Source: a bacterium (GTDB lineage Bacteria; Cyanobacteriota; Sericytochromatia; S15B-MN24; VGJW01). Taken from it: a DNA stretch of 11,660 nt. Of this stretch, positions 1 to 6,382 are shown one piece after another; the stretch's first letter is position 1; every line of letters begins with the position of its first letter. The translations under genes and the position numbers were made by a program. The stretch is from assembly GCA_021790035.1 (NCBI GenBank), contig JAJYIO010000034.1:1-11660 (forward strand). Reading direction: 5' to 3'. The notes beneath the pieces are model-generated. The model was not told the origin of the DNA. It saw only the letters and a list, made by a program, of their open reading frames with translations, and made no database searches.

Positions 1-127
1 CCGACAGCGTCGAACGAAACGCCACCTGCTGTGCTGGGCTACGCAGCAGCTTGCCGGCAGCGGGGGGTAGTTTGCGGGGGGCCAGGCCCCCTGCAAGTCC
101 CTGCCCCGAAGGGGAGTTTCCAATGAG
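1..127 (+). repeat. Leader repeat copy 1 (hairpin element in front of lipoprotein gene)
   Basis: This 127-bp segment recurs without gaps at 2382-2508, with 9 mismatches by my count (about 93 % identity). Its left end is cut by the window edge. It contains a strong hairpin at 72-96: arms TTGCGGGGGGCC and GGCCCCCTGCAA, with one G.T wobble and a tiny loop, so about 11 usable pairs. A second small hairpin, CCCC-GAA-GGGG (104-114), follows. The repeat ends at the start codon and first bases of the lipoprotein gene, so it is effectively that gene's 5' leader. Its flanks (CGCCACCTG, ACGCAGCAGCTTGCC, AGTT before the stem, GTC after it) match the repeats at 4290-4423 and 11109-11243, which places it in the same dispersed family. 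Confidence 0.85.
104..116 (+). promoter_or_regulatory. Shine-Dalgarno of lipoprotein gene inside a small hairpin
   Basis: GGGGAG (111-116) lies 6 nt before the ATG at 123 and supports that start. The same GGGG is the 3' arm of a CCCC-GAA-GGGG hairpin (104-114), so the ribosome site can pair with bases just upstream. Whether this controls translation is inference. Confidence 0.5.
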
Positions 128-2330
128 GAGCCGAGCCGCGATCATCCTCGGCGCGTGGGCCATCCTCGCGATCGTCCTCGTGGCCTGTCACGCCCCGGCT
201 CCCCTCGGAGTCGGCAGCGGCGCCATCCGGCCCGACGCCAAGGCGGGTTCGGTGAGCTATTCCGGCGGCACGGCGACGCTGCGGATCGCGGTCCAGTGGC
301 CGCGCTCGATCCAGTCGATCCCGCCTACCGCCGACCGGATCTCGATTTCCTTGCAGGTGCCTGCATCGGTGCCGGCGCCGCCGCCGATCCCGGACCTGGT
401 CAAGCCGACGGGGGGCGGCCTCGCGACCACGCGTACCGTCCTGGTCCCGGCCGACGTCCCGATCCAGCTCCAGGCCACGGCGACTGCCACGGGATCGGTC
501 GTGGCGCAGAGCCTGACGCTGACGATCGTGGCCAAGCGCAACGAGATCAACGACGTTCCGCTCGAGCTCCTGCCCGCGACGCAGTCGGCCTCCGGCATCA
601 GCCTCCTGGCTCCGGTGATCGACGCCATGTCGCCCGAGCGCGGCTATCCCGGCTTCACGACCGTGACCCTGACCGGAAGGAACTTCGGCTTCAGCCAGGG
701 CTACGGCGGGGTGCTGTTCAACTCGATCGATGCCGGGCCCGCACTCGAATGGACGGATGATGGCTCGGGAGCCACTGGAAGCGCCACGATATCGGTCGAG
801 GTCCCGCCGCTGGCGCAGAACGGCACGATCTCGGTCCGGCTCGGATCGACCCAGCAGGACATGGCATCTTTCGCCGGCTCGTTCAGCGCGAGCGATCCCT
901 GGACGGGCCATTTCACGATCCTCGGCCCCGTCGGAGACTCGTTCAACGTGGCGCAGGACGTCATGCCCGCCACGCCATCGCTCTCGGGGTATGCGACTTC
1001 TTCCGCCCAACCGTACGGTCTCGCGGACACGCTCCTGGTCTCCGATGGGACCAAGTTCTGGGCGCTGTGGGTGGCCAGCGGCTCCACCGAGCCCCGCCTC
1101 GAGTGCGAGACCATGACGCCGGATTCGCAGAACTTCACTCAGTCCCTCGCGCCGGGTCTTCCATTCACCGTCGACACGGCTCCACAGATCACGCTGGGTG
1201 GTGCGGTGGCTTTTTCGGGCGGCCTGGCGCTGACGTACGCCAAGGGCTCGGGATCCCAGACGGAGGTCGACCTCGTGGCGCTGTCTTCCACCGGGACGGC
1301 CAGCAATCCGGTCTCGCTCAGCCAGACCGCCATGCCCGCCGCCGTGCCGCTCAGCTCGTCGCTCTATACCACGGCCCAGCCTGCGATCGCCCGCAACGCC
1401 GCCGGCGATTGCCTGGTGGTCTGGATCGACGATCGCGACGCGATCGCGGGTGGTTGCCCCGCCAGCCCGCGCGTCTACGGCGCCGCGTACGATTCACAGG
1501 GCAATTATCTGGGCGGAGGGGCGATCCAGAATTCGAACAGCTCGAGCAGCTGCGGCTACGGCGCGTCGGCGGTTTCCCGCCCCACGGTCGCATCGAACGG
1601 GAACGACTTCCTGGTCGCCTGGCAGGAGGCAACGAGTGGCTGGCCGTACTCCATCATGACCCAGGAGGTCGATGCCAACGGCTCTCCGGTGGCGCCGATC
1701 ACCAACAACATCTTCAGCGGCACGAGTTATTTCATCGGCCCCGAGAATCCGCAGCTCGGCTGGAACCCGCAGACCCAGGCCTACGGACTCGTCTACGACG
1801 GTCGCATCGACTCCACGGCGAATGAGATTGGTACGCAGTCCAACTTGTATTTCCAGGCCCTGGGCAATTCCGGGACGTCACAGGTCAACGGCATGACCCA
1901 GGATCCGGTCACCGTAGTCGATAACTCGCGCCTCGAGGGGCTGGCGACCTGCCCGTCCTACTCGCCCGCGGTACCCTGCGGCCAGGGCCTCCGGCAATCG
2001 CCCCAGCTCATCTGGAACGGCCGGGACTACATGGTGGCCTGGGAGATGGATCGCGACGACGGCGAGATGGACATCCAGGGAGCGCGCCTGGCCCCCGACG
2101 GCAACCGGGCTGCGGTCGAACCGGCCTACACGGGGACGGGGATAGGCGTCAGCACGGCGTCGATCGCCGAGCTGCTCTACACGTTCGAGCCCGGCAACCC
2201 TTACCTGTCCGAGCCCGGCTCCCAGTTCCGGCCGCGCATCGCCTTCGCGGGCGACGTCATGTTGGTCGGGTGGCTCGAGGCGGGGGCCAATCCGGGCGAA
2301 CTCGATTTCAACGCTCGCCTCTGGCGATAG
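123..2330 (+). CDS. Large secreted lipoprotein with IPT/TIG domain and propeller-like repeats
   Basis: The 735-residue product begins with a lipoprotein signal peptide: MRSR, a hydrophobic stretch, then lipobox LVAC with Cys22 as the lipidated residue. It is therefore probably anchored on the outer face of a membrane. Residues about 40-150 form a beta-rich region of unknown type. Residues about 164-255 look like an IPT/TIG immunoglobulin-like fold (start PVIDAMSPERGYPG, then TVTLTGRNFG). From about 420 to the end there are degenerate repeats in which a hydrophobic strand with Trp (LVVWIDDRD, FLVAWQEA, YMVAWEMDRDDG, MLVGWLEAG) is followed by a sequence with D-x-x-G, a pattern seen in beta-propeller surface proteins. 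I chose the ATG at 123 because it has GGGGAG at 6-nt spacing and gives an immediate signal peptide. The frame is open back to 51, but that stretch would translate the leader repeat. Binding partner and role are unknown; adhesion or ligand binding is only a guess. Confidence 0.85.
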   Translation: MRSRAAIILGAWAILAIVLVACHAPAPLGVGSGAIRPDAKAGSVSYSGGTATLRIAVQWPRSIQSIPPTADRISISLQVPASVPAPPPIPDLVKPTGGGLATTRTVLVPADVPIQLQATATATGSVVAQSLTLTIVAKRNEINDVPLELLPATQSASGISLLAPVIDAMSPERGYPGFTTVTLTGRNFGFSQGYGGVLFNSIDAGPALEWTDDGSGATGSATISVEVPPLAQNGTISVRLGSTQQDMASFAGSFSASDPWTGHFTILGPVGDSFNVAQDVMPATPSLSGYATSSAQPYGLADTLLVSDGTKFWALWVASGSTEPRLECETMTPDSQNFTQSLAPGLPFTVDTAPQITLGGAVAFSGGLALTYAKGSGSQTEVDLVALSSTGTASNPVSLSQTAMPAAVPLSSSLYTTAQPAIARNAAGDCLVVWIDDRDAIAGGCPASPRVYGAAYDSQGNYLGGGAIQNSNSSSSCGYGASAVSRPTVASNGNDFLVAWQEATSGWPYSIMTQEVDANGSPVAPITNNIFSGTSYFIGPENPQLGWNPQTQAYGLVYDGRIDSTANEIGTQSNLYFQALGNSGTSQVNGMTQDPVTVVDNSRLEGLATCPSYSPAVPCGQGLRQSPQLIWNGRDYMVAWEMDRDDGEMDIQGARLAPDGNRAAVEPAYTGTGIGVSTASIAELLYTFEPGNPYLSEPGSQFRPRIAFAGDVMLVGWLEAGANPGELDFNARLWR

Positions 2331-2381
2331 GTGGGCCGGGTCCTGACGCAGGGAGGTCGGACGAGTCCCCCACCGTCTGCG

Positions 2382-2508
2382 CCGACAGCGTCGAACGAAA
2401 CGCCACCTGCCGAGCAGGGCTACGCAGCAGCTTGCCCGCAGCGGGGGGTAGTTTGCGGGGGGCCAGGCCCACTGCAAGTCACCGCCCCGAAGGGGAGTTT
2501 CTGATGAG
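2382..2508 (+). repeat. Leader repeat copy 2, orphan
   Basis: This is a gap-free second copy of 1-127, including GGGGAG and an ATG at 2504. The hairpin (arms at 2453-2464 and 2466-2477) carries one extra mismatch compared with copy 1. No lipoprotein follows: the frame from 2504 has no signal peptide and runs antisense into glpK. I read it as the leader of a lost or moved paralogue, or as an independent insertion of the repeat. The remaining bases of this 214-bp convergent gap show no gene. Confidence 0.8.
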
Positions 2509-2518
2509 TCGGCAGCTC

Positions 2519-2537
2519 CGAGGCGCCGCCTCGAGGC
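2519..2537 (-). terminator. Possible hairpin at the 3' end of glpK
   Basis: CGAGGC-GCC-GCCTCG (2519-2533) overlaps the palindrome GCCTCGAGGC (2528-2537), 8 bp beyond the glpK stop codon. No T-run follows on the minus strand, so this is at best a weak or factor-assisted transcript end. Confidence 0.3.
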
Positions 2538-2544
2538 GTAAGGT

Positions 2545-4110
2545 TCAGACGGTGGTGGCGGTTCGCACGATGTCCGGTGCCGCCCAGTTGCGCGAGCGCT
2601 CGACGGCTCGGGCCCAGCTCGCCAGGAGCCGCTGGCGCTCGTTTCCGGCCATCGTCGGCGAGAACGTCACGGATGTGCGATCGGCGGGCAGGGCGTCGAG
2701 ACCGTCCCAGAAGCCAGAGCCCAGTCCCGCCAGCCAGGCGGCCCCGCGCGCCGTGCTCTCGACGAGCGTCCCGCGTACCAGGGGCATGCCGAGCATGTCA
2801 GCCTGGAACTGCATCAGGAAGTCGTTGGCCGCGGCCCCGCCGTCCGCCCGGAGGCTCGACAGCCGGGCGAACGAACCTCCGCCGTCTTGGGACCCGCCGT
2901 GGAATCCTGTCGCCAGGTCTTCCGCCATCTGGGTCGCCAGGTCCGCGGTCTGGTAGGCGATCGCCTCGAGAGCCGCCCGCACGATGTGCGCCTTGCCGGT
3001 GCCTCGGGTGAGGCCCACCAGCGTCCCGCGTGCGTAGGGATCCCAGTAGGGTGCGCCCAGACCCACGAAGGCCGGGACCAGGTAGACCCCCCCGTTGTCG
3101 GGCACGCTGAGCGCCAGCGCCTCGGATTCGTCGGCGCCAGAGAGGATGCCGAGCTGGTCTCGCAGCCACTGGATGGCCGCCCCGGCCACGAACACGCTTC
3201 CCTCGAGGGCGTAGGTGACCTTGTGGTCCAGCTGCCAGGCCACCGTCGAGAGCAGGCCGTGCTGCGAGGCCACCGGGCGCTCTCCCGTGTTGACGAGGAG
3301 GAAGCACCCCGTGCCGTAGGTGTTCTTGGCGTCGCCGCGGCCAAAGCACGCCTGCCCGAAGAGGGCCGCCTGCTGGTCGCCCGCGGCCCCGGCGATGGGG
3401 ATGCCTGCCGGCAGCGGGCCTTGGGCCACGGTCCGGCCGAAATGCCCGGCATTGCCCCCGACCTGCGGCAGGATGGCCATCGGGACGCCGACGAGCTCGC
3501 AGAGCTCGGCGTCCCATTGCGTGCGGCGGATGTCGAAAAGCAGCGTCCGGCTGGCGTTCGAGGGATCGGTCATGTGCGCCTGGCCGCCGGTCAGGTTCCA
3601 GATGAGCCAGGTATCGATCGTCCCGAGGGCGAGCTCGCCGCGTTCCGCACGCTTGCGGGCTCCCGGGACGTGGTCGAGCAGCCAGGCGGCCTTGGTCCCC
3701 GAGAAGTAGGCGTCGAGGACCAGTCCCGTTCGCTCCCGGAAGAGGGTCTCGTGACCCGCGGCGCGCAGCCGATCGCACTCCCCGGCGGTTCGGCGGCACT
3801 GCCAGACGATGGCCCTGGCGATGGGAGCGCCGGTGGCGCGATCCCAGATCACGACCGTCTCGCGCTGGTTGGTGATTCCGATGGCTGCGACGTCCGAGCC
3901 ATCCAGGCCGCCCGAAGAAAGGGCCATTGCGATGACTTCGAGCGTGCCCTGCCAGATCTCGACCGCGTCGTGCTCGACCCAGCCGGGCTGGGGAAAGTGC
4001 TGGGCGATCTCCCGGTAGCCACGGCCGCGGACCTGGCCGTCGTGGCCGATCGCCAGCACGGTCGTGCCGGTCGTGCCCTGATCGATCGCGAGAATGACCT
4101 TGTCGCCCAT
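2545..4110 (-). CDS. glpK: Glycerol kinase
   Basis: The 521-residue product is a full-length FGGY-family sugar kinase that phosphorylates glycerol to sn-glycerol 3-phosphate with ATP in the cytoplasm. The ATP-loop DQGTTGTT is at 10-17. The glycerol-contact residues of the E. coli enzyme are all present at the same numbers: Arg83-Glu84 (TNQRET), Trp103, Tyr135, Asp245 (AGDQQAALFGQ) and Phe270. The loop before residue 240 lacks the GGTR motif through which E. coli GlpK is inhibited by fructose-1,6-bisphosphate, so that control is probably absent. A Gly/Ser-rich stretch at about 402-413 (FHGGSQDGGGS) looks like an insertion before the RADGGAAANDFLMQF segment. The ATG at 4110 has AGGGGAG (complement of 4116-4122) 5 nt upstream. 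No glpF or glpD lies next to it. It diverges from the cyanophycinase-like gene. Confidence 0.96.
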   Translation of the reverse strand: MGDKVILAIDQGTTGTTVLAIGHDGQVRGRGYREIAQHFPQPGWVEHDAVEIWQGTLEVIAMALSSGGLDGSDVAAIGITNQRETVVIWDRATGAPIARAIVWQCRRTAGECDRLRAAGHETLFRERTGLVLDAYFSGTKAAWLLDHVPGARKRAERGELALGTIDTWLIWNLTGGQAHMTDPSNASRTLLFDIRRTQWDAELCELVGVPMAILPQVGGNAGHFGRTVAQGPLPAGIPIAGAAGDQQAALFGQACFGRGDAKNTYGTGCFLLVNTGERPVASQHGLLSTVAWQLDHKVTYALEGSVFVAGAAIQWLRDQLGILSGADESEALALSVPDNGGVYLVPAFVGLGAPYWDPYARGTLVGLTRGTGKAHIVRAALEAIAYQTADLATQMAEDLATGFHGGSQDGGGSFARLSSLRADGGAAANDFLMQFQADMLGMPLVRGTLVESTARGAAWLAGLGSGFWDGLDALPADRTSVTFSPTMAGNERQRLLASWARAVERSRNWAAPDIVRTATTV

Positions 4111-4164
4111 GTCGTCTCCCCTGACTGCATACGAGTGTCTTCCTGGTCCGAGAGAACCTCTGCC

Positions 4165-4170
4165 AGCATA
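4165..4170 (-). promoter_or_regulatory. Possible -10 element for glpK
   Basis: On the minus strand TATGCT lies about 55 nt upstream of the glpK ATG, at the edge of the tandem repeat. No good TTGACA-like box sits 16-18 bp before it, so the call rests on one hexamer. Confidence 0.25.
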
Positions 4171-4269
4171 GCGCCGCCGGGCGTCTCTGGGACGGCATCC
4201 TTGGAGGTCGAAATCTCGCCACCTCGAGTCATTGCCCGAACGCAGCGAGGGAGGATGGCCGTTTCACGC
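4169..4269 (+). repeat. Tandem repeat unit A (shortened, 101 bp)
   Basis: The unit runs from TAGCGCCGCCGGG to TTTCACGC and matches 4270-4437 with only two mismatches, except that it lacks a 67-bp internal block containing the hairpin. The missing block is bounded by CCTCGAG at both ends in unit B. This fits a deletion between short direct repeats after tandem duplication. Confidence 0.85.
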
Positions 4270-4437
4270 TAGCGCCGCCGGGCGTCTCTGGGACGGCACC
4301 CTTGGAGGTCGAAATCTCGCCACCTCGAGAGCCAGGCGGCGAAGCGGCTTGCCCTCAGCAGGAGAGAGTTCGAGGGAACCGGCGGGTTCCCTCGAGTCAT
4401 TGCCCGAACGCAGAGAGGGAGGATGGCCGTTTCACGC
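4270..4437 (+). repeat. Tandem repeat unit B (full length, 168 bp, with hairpin)
   Basis: This is the complete copy directly abutting unit A. It contains a perfect 11-bp stem at 4370-4395 (TCGAGGGAACC, loop GGCG, GGTTCCCTCGA). An 80-bp core (4344-4423) is 72/80 identical by my count to the reverse complement of 11109-11188. Similarity to the copy at 11109-11243 extends back to about 4290. It points toward the cyanophycinase-like gene, whose chosen start is 178 bp downstream of the unit. Confidence 0.85.
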
Positions 4438-4503
4438 TAGCCGATGCCGTGACGATCGGCTGCCGGGGTGCCTGGCTCACCGCGTCCCGGCGGATCTTCC
4501 GGG

Positions 4504-4509
4504 TATGCT
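4504..4509 (+). promoter_or_regulatory. Possible -10 element for the cyanophycinase-like operon
   Basis: TATGCT sits 105 bp upstream of the ATG at 4615. There is no recognisable -35 box at the usual distance. The same hexamer is the glpK candidate on the other strand. Confidence 0.2.
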
Positions 4510-4614
4510 GTCGTCGTGGTTCTTTTGCCCGGAACGTCGCCTGGTCCTCTCGGCTCGAGAGCACGGCGTCCATCCTCGATCCGGCCTCGCCGGTGGCGGC
4601 CCTCGGCACGCGGC

Positions 4615-6360
4615 ATGGGACTGCCCGTTGGCGTCACGCTGCTGGCCTGGGCCTTCGGGACGCTGCCGGGACTGGCGGCCGCGCCGCGCTTTCCGTCGCC
4701 GCTCGTCCTCATCGGGGGCGGGCCGCCCGGATCGGCGATCGTGGCGCAAGCCCTGTCCCTGGCGGGCGGTTCCGGGGCGCGGGTAGCCGTCTTGCCGCTG
4801 GCTTCGGACGATCCCGAGCAGGCTGCCAGCGCCTACCGGAAATACCTGGACGCCTTTGGCGTCCAGTCCTTCGGCCTGCTCTCGCCGACGCACGCCAGCG
4901 CGGCTTCGCCCGAGGTCCTGCGTCAGGAGGCCTCGGCCGACCTGCTGTTCTTTCCGGGCGGAGACCAGCGCAGGCTCGTGTCGGCTCTCGATGGGACACC
5001 CTTGCTGGGGGCGATCCTCGATGCATGGATGCGAGGCGCGGTCATAGCGGGCACCAGTGCCGGCGCGATGCCCTGGGGCTCGACGTATATTGCCAACGGA
5101 ACGAGCCGGGGCGCGCTCGCCGACGCCTTCGACCGCGATGCGCAGGGACGGCCCGGGCTCGAACTGGAACGCGGATTGCGCCTGGTCGACGACCTCCTGG
5201 TCGACACGCACTTCGATGAAGATCAGCGCCTGGGGCGCCTTCTGCTGGCCGAGGCCGCGACTCCGTCGGCGACGGCGATCGGAGTCGACGAGGGAACGGC
5301 AGCCATCCTCACCGGGCAGACCGTGCACGTCATCGGCGCCGGGGCCGTCACGGTCCTGGAGGCGCCTGGTCTGCTCGGGGACAACGCGATGGCCGCCGGT
5401 CCATCCGACCTCTTCGCCGCCGGTCCGTTCGAGATGGAGCGACTGGTCGGCGGGCAAAGCTACGTCCTCGGCAGCGCGACGCCCATGGCGGCCCCGGCCT
5501 TGCCGGCGCCGACCGCGACGCCAGCCCCCGGGGGATTCTTCGGCTGGTTCGCGCACCGGCCGTCAGCTCCGCCCTCGCCAGCTCCCGGCGCACCGGTCGG
5601 CCCGCACGAGCCGATCACGATCATCGGGGATCCGGTTCCCCCCCCGCAATCCGATGCGGTGGCCGCCTTCGTCCGCGACTCCGGCGGGACGCAGGCGCGG
5701 ATCCTCATCCTGGCGGGGGACGGGGCGGCGCGGGACGCCGAAGCCTGGCGAAGCGGCCTGCTGCTGGCCGGTGCCGGCAGCGCGACCATCCAGACGGCGA
5801 CCGACCTGCACGACCAGAGCCTTTCCGCGGCTCTCGAGCAGGCGACTGGAATCTTTTTCCTCGAGGACGAGAGCGGAACGCTGCTGGTGAAGCTGAATGC
5901 CGGCCAGCGGAACCTCGCCGACATCGCCGCGCTGTATGCCTCTCGTTTGCCCGTAGCAGCCGCCGGCCTCGGGATGCGCATCCTGGGGGACGTGGCGTAC
6001 TTTGGCCGGCCGGGCGGCACCGATCGCGAGGTGATGGCCGGCCTGCACTTGCTGCCCGGAACGGTGGCGGATGATGGCTTCTGGGGGCCTTCGGGTCTCG
6101 AGCGCCTGATCCAGGCAACCTTGATGGCCGGTCACGCCACGGGATTCGGGCTCGGCCCAGGTAGCGCCTTGAGGGTCACCGATGGGCAGGCGCTGGCGAT
6201 GGGTTCCCAGCAGATCGTCGTGCTCGAAGGGCACGGCGTGCAGGCTTCGACGTTGCCTGCGACGGATTCGGTGGCGCCGGCTTCCGCCACCGGACTCGAG
6301 GTCAGCGTCCTGGCGCCCCAAGGCGTTTACGATCTCGTCGGGTTCCGGCCGCGCTTCTGA
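4615..6360 (+). CDS. Secreted cyanophycinase-like peptidase (S51) with degenerate second domain
   Basis: The 581-residue product has a predicted signal peptide (hydrophobic stretch ending GLAAA, cleavage near residue 23), so it is likely exported. Domain 1 (about 28-280) carries the peptidase S51/cyanophycinase signature: GGDQ at 115-118, nucleophile elbow GTSAGAM with Ser148, His199 in VDTHF, and Glu226 in GVDEGT. The family hydrolyses the beta-Asp-Arg backbone of cyanophycin or related beta-aspartyl peptides. A Pro/Ala-rich linker (about 288-334) leads to domain 2 (about 336-575). This aligns with domain 1 along its length but has Leu452, Gly488 and Pro515 at the triad positions and EDES for GGDQ. 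Typical single-domain cyanophycinases are about 270-300 residues. I chose the ATG at 4615 for the signal peptide; no clear ribosome site is visible, and the frame is open back to 4468, so an upstream GTG or TTG remains possible. The glycosyltransferase gene follows after 22 bp. Confidence 0.85.
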   Translation: MGLPVGVTLLAWAFGTLPGLAAAPRFPSPLVLIGGGPPGSAIVAQALSLAGGSGARVAVLPLASDDPEQAASAYRKYLDAFGVQSFGLLSPTHASAASPEVLRQEASADLLFFPGGDQRRLVSALDGTPLLGAILDAWMRGAVIAGTSAGAMPWGSTYIANGTSRGALADAFDRDAQGRPGLELERGLRLVDDLLVDTHFDEDQRLGRLLLAEAATPSATAIGVDEGTAAILTGQTVHVIGAGAVTVLEAPGLLGDNAMAAGPSDLFAAGPFEMERLVGGQSYVLGSATPMAAPALPAPTATPAPGGFFGWFAHRPSAPPSPAPGAPVGPHEPITIIGDPVPPPQSDAVAAFVRDSGGTQARILILAGDGAARDAEAWRSGLLLAGAGSATIQTATDLHDQSLSAALEQATGIFFLEDESGTLLVKLNAGQRNLADIAALYASRLPVAAAGLGMRILGDVAYFGRPGGTDREVMAGLHLLPGTVADDGFWGPSGLERLIQATLMAGHATGFGLGPGSALRVTDGQALAMGSQQIVVLEGHGVQASTLPATDSVAPASATGLEVSVLAPQGVYDLVGFRPRF

Positions 6361-6382
6361 ATCCCGGTGAAATGGGGTGTCG

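Larger units (their letters stand above)
4111..4614. other. 504-bp divergent intergenic region, glpK / cyanophycinase-like gene
   Basis: Most of this region is the tandem repeat pair at 4169-4437. The glpK ribosome site is at 4116-4122, and weak -10-like hexamers face both ways. Open frames crossing it translate the repeat and are not believable genes. The stretch 4438-4614 shows no gene; it may include part of the cyanophycinase-like coding region if a start codon upstream of 4615 is used. Confidence 0.7.

Noticed and set aside
51..122. In-frame upstream start of the lipoprotein gene at 51
   Set aside because: It would translate the leader repeat and place the signal peptide internally. The ATG at 123 has a good ribosome site and starts directly with the signal peptide.
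2504..2956. Open frame starting at the ATG of the orphan leader
   Set aside because: After about 40 bp it is antisense to glpK, shows no signal peptide or family resemblance, and its Arg/Ser/Pro-rich composition is typical of a GC-rich shadow frame.
2887..4272. Long plus-strand frame opposite glpK
   Set aside because: The minus-strand frame encodes an unmistakable full-length glycerol kinase; this frame is its shadow.
4169..4437. CRISPR array
   Set aside because: There are only two long units in direct contact, no short repeats separated by unique spacers, and no cas genes.
4232..4786. Small protein genes in the repeat regions (for example 4232-4786 plus and 11088-11288 minus)
   Set aside because: They translate the same dispersed repeat in matching frames, giving shared peptide stretches such as SREPAGSLES, and lack ribosome sites or known motifs.
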